Shown: in pieces, positions 50,950 to 60,590 of the stretch
Layout of the letters: each line of letters begins with the position of its first letter
Position numbering within the stretch: position 1 is the stretch's first letter
Virus record (IMG/VR): IMGVR_UViG_3300044638_006750
Coordinates: 124,001-188,000 of that record
Length of the DNA stretch: 64,000 nucleotides
Direction: 5' to 3' (one strand)
From: a virus
Translations under genes and position numbers: made by a program
Notes under the pieces: generated by a model
The model's database searches: none
Told to the model about the DNA's origin: nothing
Seen by the model: the letters and a program-made list of their open reading frames with translations, nothing else

Positions 50950-53104
50950 TATATCTTTCTATATTAGAGATGCCTAAATTTTTGATAATATCTAAGAATT
51001 TTTTTTGATTAATAGCTTGAAATTTTTTAGTGCCTTTTAAAATATCTGTTCCGCTAGAGGAACCCTCGTCGTGAATAGCCTCGCATCTTGGATCATATAT
51101 GGTTTTTAATCCATAAAAATGAGCCCTGTACTGCCATTCACTATCTTCATAATACATAGAATCTAATTCATGGCTAAAAACACCTATTTTATTAATTGCT
51201 CCTCTTTTCATATATAATAAACATCCTGAGCAATATCCAGTATATTTAGGAATATTATATTTATAAGTTTTAGGATGGTCATATCTACCTTTATTCAAAC
51301 CAGTACCATCACTGTATAACTCTGCTCCAGCTTCAGCTAGTCTTCCGTCAGGATATATTGTTTTACCTCCAGCCGCCGCTATATAATCTGCTATATATGC
51401 GCTAGAATATAAATAATTTAACCAATATTTATCTATAATTTCAATATCATCATTAATTAATAATATATCTGACTCTTTGTATCTTGGATCAAGCATAATC
51501 TTATTATTTGGAATAATAAAATATTCATTTTGATTGTTTTTTATATATTCAATAGTATTAGGATATATTTGAACATATTTTTTTAATAGTCTCTCGGTTT
51601 CTTTATTTGTTCCATTATCTGTAACTACAATTTTATAATTTAAATAAGATGTTTTTTGTAAAATAGAATCTATACATTTACGTAATTTTTTGGGTTGATT
51701 ATATGTAACTATACTAATTGTAACTTGTTTATCTTGTAGCGTGTGTTTGAGAACATTGATAGCAGACTCTTTGGATACTATTTTATCTAGATGTTCTTTC
51801 CCGGCCTCACCCAGCTGTATTTTTTGTTTATTTTTAAGACTAAAATAGTACTGTAGACCATCTATAAATTCAAAATTAGATTCTGCTATAATAGCATGGT
51901 TTTTATGTATAAAATTAATACCTTCGTTTCCTATACTGGAAGTTATAATAGGAATGCCACTCATACCAGCATCACATATTTTCCCTTTTATGCCTGCTCC
52001 CCAATTTAGAGGAGCAATTAATATACTTGTTTTTTTATATACATCAGAAATTTTTTCTATACAACCCAAGTATTCTATAGAAGGATCAGAAGAGATATTA
52101 TCTTGTATTGTTTTATCTAAATTTGGACCAATAAGTAATAGTTTTGGTTTTATTTTAAGATTATTGTATATATTAGTTAGTTGAAAACTTTTAAAAATTT
52201 CTATAGATCTAATAGCACCATCTAGATTGGGACCATGGGCGTAATTTCCTATAAAAACTATATTATTCCCTAGTTTACAAGTATGTTTGTGATGAATATT
52301 GCTTAATATTTTAATGTTATGATTATATCCTATTTCATCTTGTATATATTCTTTATCTTTTTCTGTAACGGCAAAAATTACATTAGCAGATAAATATACT
52401 TGTTTTTCTATTTTTTTACGAACATCAAGAATGGATTGTTGTATATTTAAGTGTCCAGAGTCCTTTCCTCGCTGTTCTCTAATCCAGTGTACATCAACAG
52501 TATCTATAATAATTTTAATATTTGGATAATATTTTTTTACGATGTCAAGATATTGATTAGCTATATCATACCAAGAAAAAATTACATTGTCAAAAACAAT
52601 ATTTGATTTTTTAGCTTTTTTTAAATATGTGTCTAAGTATATTTGTTTGTCTATGTCTGGCAAAAAATATGGTATTTTTATAGCGTCTAGAGCATCTAGA
52701 TATTTTTTTTTAGAGGATCCATTACAAAGAAACCAGACATTATATTGCAGATCTATTTTTAATATTTTAAGTATCTCTAATAATCTATTGCCTCCGCTGC
52801 TGGTGTCGTAGTCTGGCGCCATTGGCGAAAAATATAATAGATTTTTACCATTATTCCAAATTTCTGGCACCAGTTCATGTGATGAAACGGTCTCTGAAAA
52901 CGATGGAACAATTTTTTTGTAAGCTCTATTCTCTTTACGTCCATATAAAATATAATGTTCTTTAGCCTTTTGTTCATCGTCTATACCGGCGACTATGAGG
53001 TCAGGATGTAACAGCGTATAAATAATAGGATCAAAATCTTTAGGTAGCAAAAATCCATATTGCTCAACAACTCTTTTGGTATATGTATTTGAAACCCATC
53101 TCAT
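50942..53104 (-). CDS. fused GT4 + GT2 glycosyltransferase
   Basis: A 720-residue two-domain protein. The first 65 residues hold an FDPIIYTLLHPDL and HYILYGRKENRAY element seen in phage and bacterial surface-glycan enzymes. Residues about 85-455 form a GT-B domain (IVFIGNYAHGPN, LIAPLNWGAGIKGKICDAGM), and about 460-720 a GT-A domain (TISIVTYNQPKKLRKCIDSI, ILLINDDIEI with the N-D-D metal motif, and H-D-E near the end). Two activities in one chain suggest a disaccharide unit is built in one place. Confidence 0.85.
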   Translation of the reverse strand: MRWVSNTYTKRVVEQYGFLLPKDFDPIIYTLLHPDLIVAGIDDEQKAKEHYILYGRKENRAYKKIVPSFSETVSSHELVPEIWNNGKNLLYFSPMAPDYDTSSGGNRLLEILKILKIDLQYNVWFLCNGSSKKKYLDALDAIKIPYFLPDIDKQIYLDTYLKKAKKSNIVFDNVIFSWYDIANQYLDIVKKYYPNIKIIIDTVDVHWIREQRGKDSGHLNIQQSILDVRKKIEKQVYLSANVIFAVTEKDKEYIQDEIGYNHNIKILSNIHHKHTCKLGNNIVFIGNYAHGPNLDGAIRSIEIFKSFQLTNIYNNLKIKPKLLLIGPNLDKTIQDNISSDPSIEYLGCIEKISDVYKKTSILIAPLNWGAGIKGKICDAGMSGIPIITSSIGNEGINFIHKNHAIIAESNFEFIDGLQYYFSLKNKQKIQLGEAGKEHLDKIVSKESAINVLKHTLQDKQVTISIVTYNQPKKLRKCIDSILQKTSYLNYKIVVTDNGTNKETERLLKKYVQIYPNTIEYIKNNQNEYFIIPNNKIMLDPRYKESDILLINDDIEIIDKYWLNYLYSSAYIADYIAAAGGKTIYPDGRLAEAGAELYSDGTGLNKGRYDHPKTYKYNIPKYTGYCSGCLLYMKRGAINKIGVFSHELDSMYYEDSEWQYRAHFYGLKTIYDPRCEAIHDEGSSSGTDILKGTKKFQAINQKKFLDIIKNLGISNIERYNE

Positions 53105-53784
53105 ATGATTAAATCAGTATTGTAAAAATTTTGCAATAATTGAATTTCGTATTTAATTTTATTACATATTATGTTTTTTACTTTGTCTCCTATTATAGAA
53201 TCAGAATCAACAGGAGACCTATTCATATGGTGATTAGTAATATGTAGTTGAAACGGATTTGAGTCATTAAAAATTTCACAAAGTTTTTGATTTTCTACCT
53301 GAAAAATAAAGTTATATTTTTTAAGTTCTTCTATAGCAATCTCATATTTTTCTTTTAAAGATTTTTCTTTATATTTCACATTAGTTAAATATTCTATAGT
53401 CATATTGCCAAATCTGTCTAAGTAATTATTAAGCAAATTTTCTGAAAGGTTGTCTATGTGTTGACCATAAAAATAATGAATGTGGCTTATCACTCGTTTA
53501 ACAGGATCTCTGATAGTCAGTATTCTGTATGTGTCTTCTATAGAAAGCTTAAAAATATCTTCTATATAATAGCTGGGACTATGGTCTATGAACATCAGAG
53601 TATCAGAGTGAATTGTGTCTATTAAATGAGGTTGTTCATATAAACACATATTTCCATGAGTAAATTGCGAGATATATGCTGGGGCTTGTTGAAAATGTTC
53701 GTTGTTCTTATAGCCTTCATAAAATCCTCTTTTAAGACTGGACCCTCCACATCTGGGAATATGATTTAAAACTAAGTATTTCAT
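53101..53784 (-). CDS. sulfotransferase-family protein
   Basis: A 227-residue protein with the PAPS-binding P-loop (LVLNHIPRCGGSSLKRGFY) at the N-terminus and the 3'-phosphate loop RILTIRDPVKRVISHIHYFY at about residues 87-107, as in carbohydrate 2-O-sulfotransferases. It would move sulfate from PAPS to a sugar hydroxyl. A phage-coded carbohydrate sulfotransferase implies a sulfated glycan. It overlaps the fused enzyme gene by 4 bases. Confidence 0.8.
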   Translation of the reverse strand: MKYLVLNHIPRCGGSSLKRGFYEGYKNNEHFQQAPAYISQFTHGNMCLYEQPHLIDTIHSDTLMFIDHSPSYYIEDIFKLSIEDTYRILTIRDPVKRVISHIHYFYGQHIDNLSENLLNNYLDRFGNMTIEYLTNVKYKEKSLKEKYEIAIEELKKYNFIFQVENQKLCEIFNDSNPFQLHITNHHMNRSPVDSDSIIGDKVKNIICNKIKYEIQLLQNFYNTDLII

Positions 53785-53788
53785 ATGT

Positions 53789-54541
53789 TTAGTTACAAAT
53801 TAGATTATTAATTAATAGTTTAGATAAAGGAACATCTTTATTGCAGACATACGAGTCTGAGCAATGATGTATGACACAATTGGGATCAATTAGCGAAAAA
53901 CTATAGTGTAATAAATTCCTAGAATAATATCCTTGAGGAATATTATAGTAAAGCAATCCTTCAGCCGATGATTCTAATATACCCTCATGTTTGCCTGTTC
54001 CAGCATATTCTTTTGAAGCTGGACATGAAAGATATTCTTTCATCATTATTTTATCCATAATATACATTGCTTGATGATTTTCTGGTAAATTAATATAATT
54101 TGATTTGTATTTTTTAATATCTCTAATGGAGTAAGTCCTGGTTATATCTGTTAAATACCATCTGTTTTGCAAATGCTCTACCCTGATGAATCCGGGAAAA
54201 AATCTTTTATCATCTATTTCTTGTCTATGATATAACCAATAATCTATATTATTCTGATCGATAACTACATCGTCTTCTGTATATATAAAATGTGTGTATG
54301 ATGAGTCATCATAATATTTTTGCATTACTGGAATATGTTTCCACGGTAAATGGAACGGGTGTTCTAGCTCTCCAACATAATAATATTCGGTATTTGGATT
54401 ATTGCATATAACAGTTATATCTATATTATATGACGTATTTTGTAATTTATTTATCACACGTTCTAAAAATTTTTTTCTTTCTTCTCTGTAATAGAAAGTT
54501 ATTACACAGGCTATTTTATCCGCCATACCAGTATCTTCCAT
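53789..54541 (-). CDS. GT-A-type glycosyltransferase
   Basis: A 250-residue protein. IACVITFYYREERKKFLERV opens the fold, and THFIYTEDDVVIDQNNIDYW carries the D-D metal motif, followed by TGKHEGILESSAEG, an acidic catalytic-side loop. The start ATG overlaps the upstream gene by 26 bases; a second ATG 15 bases in is also possible. Acceptor unknown. Confidence 0.65.
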   Translation of the reverse strand: MEDTGMADKIACVITFYYREERKKFLERVINKLQNTSYNIDITVICNNPNTEYYYVGELEHPFHLPWKHIPVMQKYYDDSSYTHFIYTEDDVVIDQNNIDYWLYHRQEIDDKRFFPGFIRVEHLQNRWYLTDITRTYSIRDIKKYKSNYINLPENHQAMYIMDKIMMKEYLSCPASKEYAGTGKHEGILESSAEGLLYYNIPQGYYSRNLLHYSFSLIDPNCVIHHCSDSYVCNKDVPLSKLLINNLICN

Positions 54542-55403
54542 TCTCTATTTTATTAGCATTATTTGGAATCAAATGTTCTGGAATTTCTGTAATCCAATAA
54601 TCTTTTGGCTTTCCACCAGAATCAATACCAAATAGTTTTTGTATACCAGAACCCATATGTATAGCATCTATATTAAAAGAATGAATATAGTCTGTTAGAA
54701 TACACCCCATTGGACCACATCCCACAAAAGCTATATCAAAACTACCTAGCAATGAATCAATTTGCTCTTTCATTATCTTTATATCTGTTAAATAATTGTC
54801 GTGTGATCCATTATTAAAAAATGTAAAAGGAGTTTTTATTCCAATCATATTTTTTATAGTACTCATTGATGGATATATTTTTTTTAAATTACCAGAAAAA
54901 TATTGATCTAGCATCAAATCAGAAAAACCATTAATAATTAATACTCTTTTATTATCTAATAATGGTAATATGGGGGTATAAATACACCAATAGTCTTTGT
55001 ATTGATCTAGTTCTGATTTATAAATATTGATTAAATTGGTTGAGCAGACCACTTCGTTCTCGATTGCAAAATTTGTTAGTATGGTTTTATATGGTTCTTT
55101 TAGTAAAAATCCATGAATAAATATATGCCAGTATGTAGCTTTATGTATTGATTGTTGACACATATTCAAAAATTGATTATACACATCACTATTTTTTACT
55201 GATTCAGTATCTATATCAAAATATGTTCCACCAATAGTTTTATCATAAAATCCTGTAGAACTGTATAACCAATTAATAAATTGATTTTCTAAATCAGTAA
55301 TCATTATTTTATCTATTGAATTATCATATTTTTTAGACTTTAAGAGATGTCTACAAAACATAACGGTTGTTTCTGTGTTTCCGGGTCTGGTGAGTTTTAA
55401 CAT
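54516..55403 (-). CDS. GT-D-like (DUF1792-type) putative glycosyltransferase
   Basis: A 295-residue protein. SFDIAFVGCGPMGCILTDYI and IHMGSGIQKLFGID near the C-terminus are the glycine-rich strand and loop typical of the GT-D fold enzymes acting on bacterial serine-rich surface proteins. The N-terminal region (MLKLTRPGNTETTVMF) fits too. Those enzymes build glycans on repeat proteins, which makes the Thr/Pro-rich protein a possible target. Assignment is by fold pattern. Confidence 0.6.
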   Translation of the reverse strand: MLKLTRPGNTETTVMFCRHLLKSKKYDNSIDKIMITDLENQFINWLYSSTGFYDKTIGGTYFDIDTESVKNSDVYNQFLNMCQQSIHKATYWHIFIHGFLLKEPYKTILTNFAIENEVVCSTNLINIYKSELDQYKDYWCIYTPILPLLDNKRVLIINGFSDLMLDQYFSGNLKKIYPSMSTIKNMIGIKTPFTFFNNGSHDNYLTDIKIMKEQIDSLLGSFDIAFVGCGPMGCILTDYIHSFNIDAIHMGSGIQKLFGIDSGGKPKDYWITEIPEHLIPNNANKIENGRYWYGG

Positions 55404-55405
55404 AA

Positions 55406-56188
55406 TTATTTACAGTTTAATTGATATAATGATATATTGATATCTAAAATATTTGTACGCAGTGGAACCTCATGAATTTCTGCATCATGATGGTTGTGAT
55501 ATATAGTAAAAGCATCTGGATGATTAATGCCAGATTTATAAAAACGATCAATAATTGGATAATAACTATAGTATCCGTTTGGTTTAACTGCCTCAGCAAA
55601 TTTACGATCCCCTACTACTTCTCCTCTGAGATATCCAAATTTTTCCCATATATGTCGAGGAACGGCGAACTCTGTACAATTAAGCCAATGTACCTTTTGT
55701 ATTAAATGCCAATCTTCTATATTCTTTTCAATATTTCTACATGTAGACAAAGCTGATCCGCCATAAGCTTTTTGATCATCTTTTATAAAAGATTCATATA
55801 GTGTTTCATAAAATAATAGATAGTCTTTAGCTAATACCGCATCATCTTCAGTAAAAATTACATAGTCGCTATGCTGGAAACACTCATCAATTAAGATTTT
55901 TGCTCCTTTATATGGTCCAACATTATTATTAGATAATTTAATTATTATATTTTTATATAAGTATTTTTTCTGTTCTTTATAGCTATAAATATAGTTAATC
56001 ACATGTTTATTTGCAGCATACCAATGACTCCTATTGTTATAGGACATATTATGAGTATTGTCAATAAAAAAAACAAGAGTATATTTTTCTTTTCCTATAC
56101 ACTTTTCTAAAGACGCGAGCAAATCTTGAAGTGTGTCTATTTTTACAAAACACTGTATTCCTATTACGTAATTATTTTGTTGTTGCAT
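55406..56188 (-). CDS. GT-A-type glycosyltransferase
   Basis: A 260-residue protein: VIGIQCFVKIDTLQDLLASL as first strand-helix, NNVGPYKGAKILIDECFQHS, and YVIFTEDDAVLAKDYLLFYE with an E-D-D metal motif, similar to the GNT-I group. A conserved W and D later suggest a functional enzyme. It overlaps the dehydratase gene by 17 bases. Confidence 0.7.
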   Translation of the reverse strand: MQQQNNYVIGIQCFVKIDTLQDLLASLEKCIGKEKYTLVFFIDNTHNMSYNNRSHWYAANKHVINYIYSYKEQKKYLYKNIIIKLSNNNVGPYKGAKILIDECFQHSDYVIFTEDDAVLAKDYLLFYETLYESFIKDDQKAYGGSALSTCRNIEKNIEDWHLIQKVHWLNCTEFAVPRHIWEKFGYLRGEVVGDRKFAEAVKPNGYYSYYPIIDRFYKSGINHPDAFTIYHNHHDAEIHEVPLRTNILDINISLYQLNCK

Positions 56189-57173
56189 AGTGGTCTAGTG
56201 TCCACGCTATAGTTTTTTTCATAGATGTATCAAAATCTACTTTTGGCTTCCAGCCCATATTAGCTAGTTTTGTTCCGTCTAGAGCATATCTACGGTCATG
56301 TCCTGGCCTGGTTTTATGAAAGTCTACATATTCTAATATTGGTGTCTTGTTCATTATATTGCCAATATATTTAACTATTTCATCATTTTTAAATTTGGTA
56401 TCACCCACTACATTATAATGTTCACCAGATATACCGTGTTCAAGTAAAAATAAAGTAGCATTTGCAGCGTTTCTAGCATGGAGCCAGTGTCTTTCTCCAA
56501 CATATTCAATTTTTCCATCATCATCTATTTTGGAATGTATTGGTATGGGTAGGTCATGAACAATATGATGTATAGCTTTCGCTATTAATTTTTCTTTATT
56601 TTGTCTTTCACCAAACATATTCATCGTATATGTTGTAATAATTGGAAGACCATATGTGACATGGTAACTGATTCCAGCAGCGCCTTGTCCGCACTTACTT
56701 CCACTATATGGATTAGACGGCCTCCATCTATCGTCCTCTTTGTAATCATAATCGTTTGGTGCGGGCCCAAAAACCTCATCTGTTAAATAATTGATAAATA
56801 CTGCGTCAGGATTAGTTTTTCTATACCATTCCAGTAAATTAACTGTGCCAATTACATTATCCTCAAAAAATTGTTTTGGATGAGTAATACTTCTGTCTAC
56901 ATGACTATTAGCAGCAAGATGAATAATATAGTCTACTTTTCCTATGCTTTCTGAAAGATGATCTGAAATATCATATTTTAAATCATGATACAAAAATTTA
57001 ATTCTATTTTGAGAATTCTGTATATGTTTACTCATCACAAGTCTATTCATATCTCCTATGTTAGAAAGTCTACATAAGGCGATAATATCCCAATTAGTAT
57101 CGACCAGAACCTCTTCTATCATATGAGAACCAAAAAATCCTGCCGCGCCAGTAATAAGAACAGTTTTTTTCAT
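56172..57173 (-). CDS. NAD-dependent nucleotide-sugar 4,6-dehydratase-like enzyme
   Basis: A 333-residue short-chain dehydrogenase-type enzyme. VLITGAAGFFGSHMIEEVL binds NAD, INYLTDEVFG supplies the T-D-E of dTDP-glucose 4,6-dehydratases, and PYSGSKCGQG the catalytic Y-x3-K. It converts a nucleotide sugar to its 4-keto-6-deoxy form as a glycan precursor. No partner epimerase or reductase of the rhamnose pathway is seen in the window. Confidence 0.85.
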   Translation of the reverse strand: MKKTVLITGAAGFFGSHMIEEVLVDTNWDIIALCRLSNIGDMNRLVMSKHIQNSQNRIKFLYHDLKYDISDHLSESIGKVDYIIHLAANSHVDRSITHPKQFFEDNVIGTVNLLEWYRKTNPDAVFINYLTDEVFGPAPNDYDYKEDDRWRPSNPYSGSKCGQGAAGISYHVTYGLPIITTYTMNMFGERQNKEKLIAKAIHHIVHDLPIPIHSKIDDDGKIEYVGERHWLHARNAANATLFLLEHGISGEHYNVVGDTKFKNDEIVKYIGNIMNKTPILEYVDFHKTRPGHDRRYALDGTKLANMGWKPKVDFDTSMKKTIAWTLDHYATTK

Positions 57174-57194
57174 AGTATTAACACCATTAAATTT

Positions 57195-57893
57195 TTAGTT
57201 GGTTGGTACGCAATATGTAAATTGTTGATTTTGATTAATATGACAAAATTCTATATCATGTTTGATAACTTTAATATTATTTTGTCGAAGCCATGTCAAG
57301 AGTCTGGTTTCTGAATTACCCGGTATAGCATTACATATATTATAGAAGTCACAATAAATTTGCATAGCTTTTGGTCTACCTATAGCCAATCTATCACAAA
57401 TGCCATCAAAATCGAATTTTTGTGGTACTATAATAGTATGATTATCCAAACCGTTTAAATTTATGTTTAATATTGGCTTATAGAAAAACAGATCTGGTCG
57501 TATTCTGATTATATAGTCAAAGGTATCAGATATTTCTGATATTAAATTATAGGCTCCTTTTACAAAATACCACTGCAACATAAAATGTTTAAATTTATCT
57601 TCATGAACAGTATTATTATTCATTTGACTATGAAATTGTGACCAACCACCTATACCATTAGGTATGCAGAACGCATGAAGGTCTTCTACTGGATCTTTTT
57701 TCCATATTTTTTTTTCTATAATTTTTTGATATTCATTAATAACAGTTTCAATATTATAATTTCCCTCTAGTATATTAAAAACATAATTAATGTCATAGTC
57801 TTGAAAAATATCTTCAAAATATTTTTGTATAGTTGGATAACTATAGACAAAACCTCTTAATTGTCCAGAAAATAAAAATGCTACTTTACTCAT
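57195..57893 (-). CDS. putative glycosyltransferase of the RxRPDL type
   Basis: A 232-residue protein. FLFSGQLRGFVYSYPTIQKY, IIRIRPDLFF, CDRLAIG and SETRLLTWL form the conserved positions of a sugar-transferase-like group found in viruses and capsule loci. R-P-D could bind metal and sugar nucleotide. It overlaps the neighbour by 8 bases. Confidence 0.6.
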   Translation of the reverse strand: MSKVAFLFSGQLRGFVYSYPTIQKYFEDIFQDYDINYVFNILEGNYNIETVINEYQKIIEKKIWKKDPVEDLHAFCIPNGIGGWSQFHSQMNNNTVHEDKFKHFMLQWYFVKGAYNLISEISDTFDYIIRIRPDLFFYKPILNINLNGLDNHTIIVPQKFDFDGICDRLAIGRPKAMQIYCDFYNICNAIPGNSETRLLTWLRQNNIKVIKHDIEFCHINQNQQFTYCVPTN

Positions 57894-58809
57894 ATAATGA
57901 TTGATATATTTCTATAAATTCTTTAGATCTCGTTGGTAATACGTCTTCATTATTTATTAATTTTAACGTATTTCTATATCCAACAATTTCATTTTCTAAA
58001 TTTTTAATTAAGTCCTGAGGATTTCTATCTTGATAAACAGATGCCTTATTATATATAAGAGAATTTGGAAAAACTCTTTGTATAGTATAGGATGGCCATA
58101 TGTCATCCATTCTCCCAACATGAGGAAGAACATAATAGTGTTTCATTACAGATTTATGTAAAAATGTATTTTGGCTATTAAATGGAGATATGTTAGTGCT
58201 ACAATATGGTCTGGTAATATCAAATTTAACTAGTGGTTTATATGATAGTCTACACATAGCATCTATATCTGGATCCCCATCCCACAAATCAGCTTGAATC
58301 AATGGTTTAAGATGTGTTTTCCCTCTATATATAAAAGAATTTTTTTTCCATAAAAGCTCTATAGGAAATCCTCTGTGCCATAAATGAGGGTAGTTTGTTA
58401 CGGAAAGAGGATCGAATACGCCGCTGTCATTTTCATACAGATCACACTCTATAGTTTTATCTATATGTATGTCCGATGACCATGAATCATATGGTATATT
58501 ATCATCATCTACCGTAGCTATAATAGTATTATTAGTTTTTGATGCATATATAAATCCTATATTTCTTCTTTGAATAGAATTCCATCCTATATTATCTGAT
58601 AATTCTTTAAGAGAATATTCTTGTTCATCTGGATGTATATACTGAACAGCTTTTCCGTGTTCTTTAGCTAATTTTTGATATAGTTCATGTGGAGTTTTTT
58701 TATCTCCAACTATAAAAAATATATATTCTTTTTCTTGAGCAATTTTACAAAACTTTATAGTCGCCTCTGTTGGGCTATTGATTGTTGTGGTAACTATACT
58801 AATACTCAT
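57886..58809 (-). CDS. GT-A glycosyltransferase, STELLO/DUF288-like
   Basis: A 307-residue protein beginning MSISIVTTTINSPTEATIKF. ATVDDDNIPYDSW carries the D-D-D metal motif, and DLWDGDPDIDAMCRLSYKP is a second strongly conserved acidic loop, as in DUF288/STELLO and GT75 proteins. I start at 58809, where ATGA overlaps the epimerase stop. It probably transfers or interconverts a sugar; acceptor unknown. Confidence 0.65.
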   Translation of the reverse strand: MSISIVTTTINSPTEATIKFCKIAQEKEYIFFIVGDKKTPHELYQKLAKEHGKAVQYIHPDEQEYSLKELSDNIGWNSIQRRNIGFIYASKTNNTIIATVDDDNIPYDSWSSDIHIDKTIECDLYENDSGVFDPLSVTNYPHLWHRGFPIELLWKKNSFIYRGKTHLKPLIQADLWDGDPDIDAMCRLSYKPLVKFDITRPYCSTNISPFNSQNTFLHKSVMKHYYVLPHVGRMDDIWPSYTIQRVFPNSLIYNKASVYQDRNPQDLIKNLENEIVGYRNTLKLINNEDVLPTRSKEFIEIYQSLYE

Positions 58810-59777
58810 TTTTGATAAACGCTTTCTAGCCATTTATATAGCTTAATAGTACCATCCTTAAGTGGGTAGTTTGGCTGCCATCCTAGTTTTTGTTTAATAA
58901 GAGTATTATCAGAATTTCTACCCTTGACACCCTCTGGACCAGGAATATTTTTAATAGTTAAATTTTTACCAGATATATCAATAATCATTTGAGTAAAATT
59001 ATTAATGCTAATCATTTCATCAGAACCTATATTCACAGGACCAGAAAAATTAGATCTGTTTAATCTAATAATGCCTTCCACACATTCGTCTACGTATAAA
59101 AATGACCTAGTTTGATTGCCACTACCCCAAATTTCAATAGTGGAATTATTGGGGGCTTCTAAAACTTTTCTGCATAGTGCTGCTGGAGATTTTTCCCTGC
59201 CCCCTTTGTATGTGCATTCTATACCAAAAATATTATGAAATCTAGCAACATGAATATTTAAACCAAAATTACGTTGGTATGCAAGATAAAGTCTTTCACT
59301 AAATAATTTCTCCCAGCCATACTCACTATCTGGTTCAGCAGGGTATGCTGAAGCTTCGTTGCATTTAGGATTGTCTGGATCTGTTTGATTATATGCTGGA
59401 TATGCACAAGCGCTGCTACTATAGAATAAAGATCCGACGCCATATTTATGAGCATACTTTGCAACCAACAGGTTTATAGATGCGGAGTTAGTCATAACAT
59501 TAGCGTCATTTTCTCCTGTAAAAATATATCCCGCGCCTCCCATATCAGCAGCTAATTGATATATTTCATCGAATGGTTTATTGTTGGAATCTAATAAAAC
59601 AGCTGATACAGTATCCTCGTCTGTAAGATCCCCTATAATAAATTCATCTGCTGGACTAATAGAATAAGCAGGATGGTGAAGATCGACACTACGAACCCAT
59701 AGTCCTTCAAGCTTTAGTCTTTTGACTAAATGAGATCCTATAAATCCTCCGCCTCCTAATACTAATGCAGTTTTCAT
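58806..59777 (-). CDS. GDP-mannose 3,5-epimerase-like enzyme
   Basis: A 323-residue enzyme strongly resembling plant GDP-mannose 3,5-epimerase: ALVLGGGGFIGSHLVKRLK binds NAD, QLAADMGGAGYI, SSACAYP (catalytic Cys), EYGWEK (Tyr and Lys), FHNIFGIECTYKGGREKSPA, WGSGNQTRSFLYVDECVEG and PGPEGVKGRNSDN are nearly the same as in the family. It makes GDP-L-galactose or GDP-L-gulose from GDP-mannose. A phage-coded copy points to L-galactose-type sugars in its glycan. Confidence 0.88.
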   Translation of the reverse strand: MKTALVLGGGGFIGSHLVKRLKLEGLWVRSVDLHHPAYSISPADEFIIGDLTDEDTVSAVLLDSNNKPFDEIYQLAADMGGAGYIFTGENDANVMTNSASINLLVAKYAHKYGVGSLFYSSSACAYPAYNQTDPDNPKCNEASAYPAEPDSEYGWEKLFSERLYLAYQRNFGLNIHVARFHNIFGIECTYKGGREKSPAALCRKVLEAPNNSTIEIWGSGNQTRSFLYVDECVEGIIRLNRSNFSGPVNIGSDEMISINNFTQMIIDISGKNLTIKNIPGPEGVKGRNSDNTLIKQKLGWQPNYPLKDGTIKLYKWLESVYQK

Positions 59778-59786
59778 TATTTTTAT

Positions 59787-60344
59787 TTACTCCTTAATTA
59801 TGTACCAGCTGTGATCTAAAAAGGTTTTAAGCGAAGTATTTTTATTTAAAATAAACTCATCTATAGCTTGTTTGGTTCCTGGATGATCTATACTGTAATC
59901 ATGTCCAGCTAAAATACCACCACTTATTAGTTTTGGATACCAAACAGAAATGTCTGTTTTCACATTATCATAGTCATGATTACCATCTATATAAACCATA
60001 TCTATAGATTCATTTGCAAATCTAGAACAGGCTTTTGTTGATATGGTTTTTAACTTTTTACATCTGTTGTTTTTAATAAAATCTTCCAATCTAGCATCAA
60101 AAATTTTTTCATAGATCGGATTTTGGTTCCATGGATCGACACAATGTATAGAATGAATATTTTCAAAGCCAAGAAAAATAGTTGTGGATTCACCAAGGTG
60201 AGAACCTATTTCAACCAAATTATTAATATTGGGTTTATCTTTTAGTATACTATTTATCATACTAATTAGTCCAACAACTTGGCTAGACTCAGCATCTGAC
60301 CACCAAGGGAAAAATCGTACAGACATAATATAATTAGTGTCCAT
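59787..60344 (-). CDS. class I SAM-dependent methyltransferase
   Basis: A 185-residue protein of the methyltransferase 24 kind: LVEIGSHLGESTTIFLGF as SAM loop, IHCVDPW as motif II Asp, DMVYIDGNHDYDNVKTDI and LAGHDYSIDHPGTKQAIDEF later. It likely O-methylates a sugar in the module; small-molecule or glycan targets are typical for this family. The upstream gene ends 3 bases before its start. Confidence 0.8.
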   Translation of the reverse strand: MDTNYIMSVRFFPWWSDAESSQVVGLISMINSILKDKPNINNLVEIGSHLGESTTIFLGFENIHSIHCVDPWNQNPIYEKIFDARLEDFIKNNRCKKLKTISTKACSRFANESIDMVYIDGNHDYDNVKTDISVWYPKLISGGILAGHDYSIDHPGTKQAIDEFILNKNTSLKTFLDHSWYIIKE

Positions 60345-60347
60345 GAT

Positions 60348-60590
60348 CTACCATTTTTCTATAGGACACTTTTGGTCGGCCCAGGCTAATTTATTTAGAA
60401 AATGTTTTTTATTTGATAAATTACAACCACATATGCCACATTGATTATTTACTCTGTCAAAATTTTCACAATATATACAAATATTCCATCTTCGATCTAT
60501 TTCAACCTGGGTTGATTTTGGAAAACCAGCCCATACATGAAACCACAAAGATTTAAGAAAGGTTGTTATTCTTAATAAGAGTATCGACAT
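60348..60590 (-). CDS. Cys-rich protein paralogous to the 5.6-6.0 kb gene
   Basis: An 80-residue protein with N-terminal hydrophobic helix, then C-x2-C, C-x2-CGC and QKCPIEKW. The Cys cluster matches the C-terminal half of the 144-residue protein at 5582-6016, including F-x2-KL-x-W. Probably a metal-binding module; function unknown. It overlaps its upstream gene by 38 bases. Confidence 0.7.
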   Translation of the reverse strand: MSILLLRITTFLKSLWFHVWAGFPKSTQVEIDRRWNICIYCENFDRVNNQCGICGCNLSNKKHFLNKLAWADQKCPIEKW

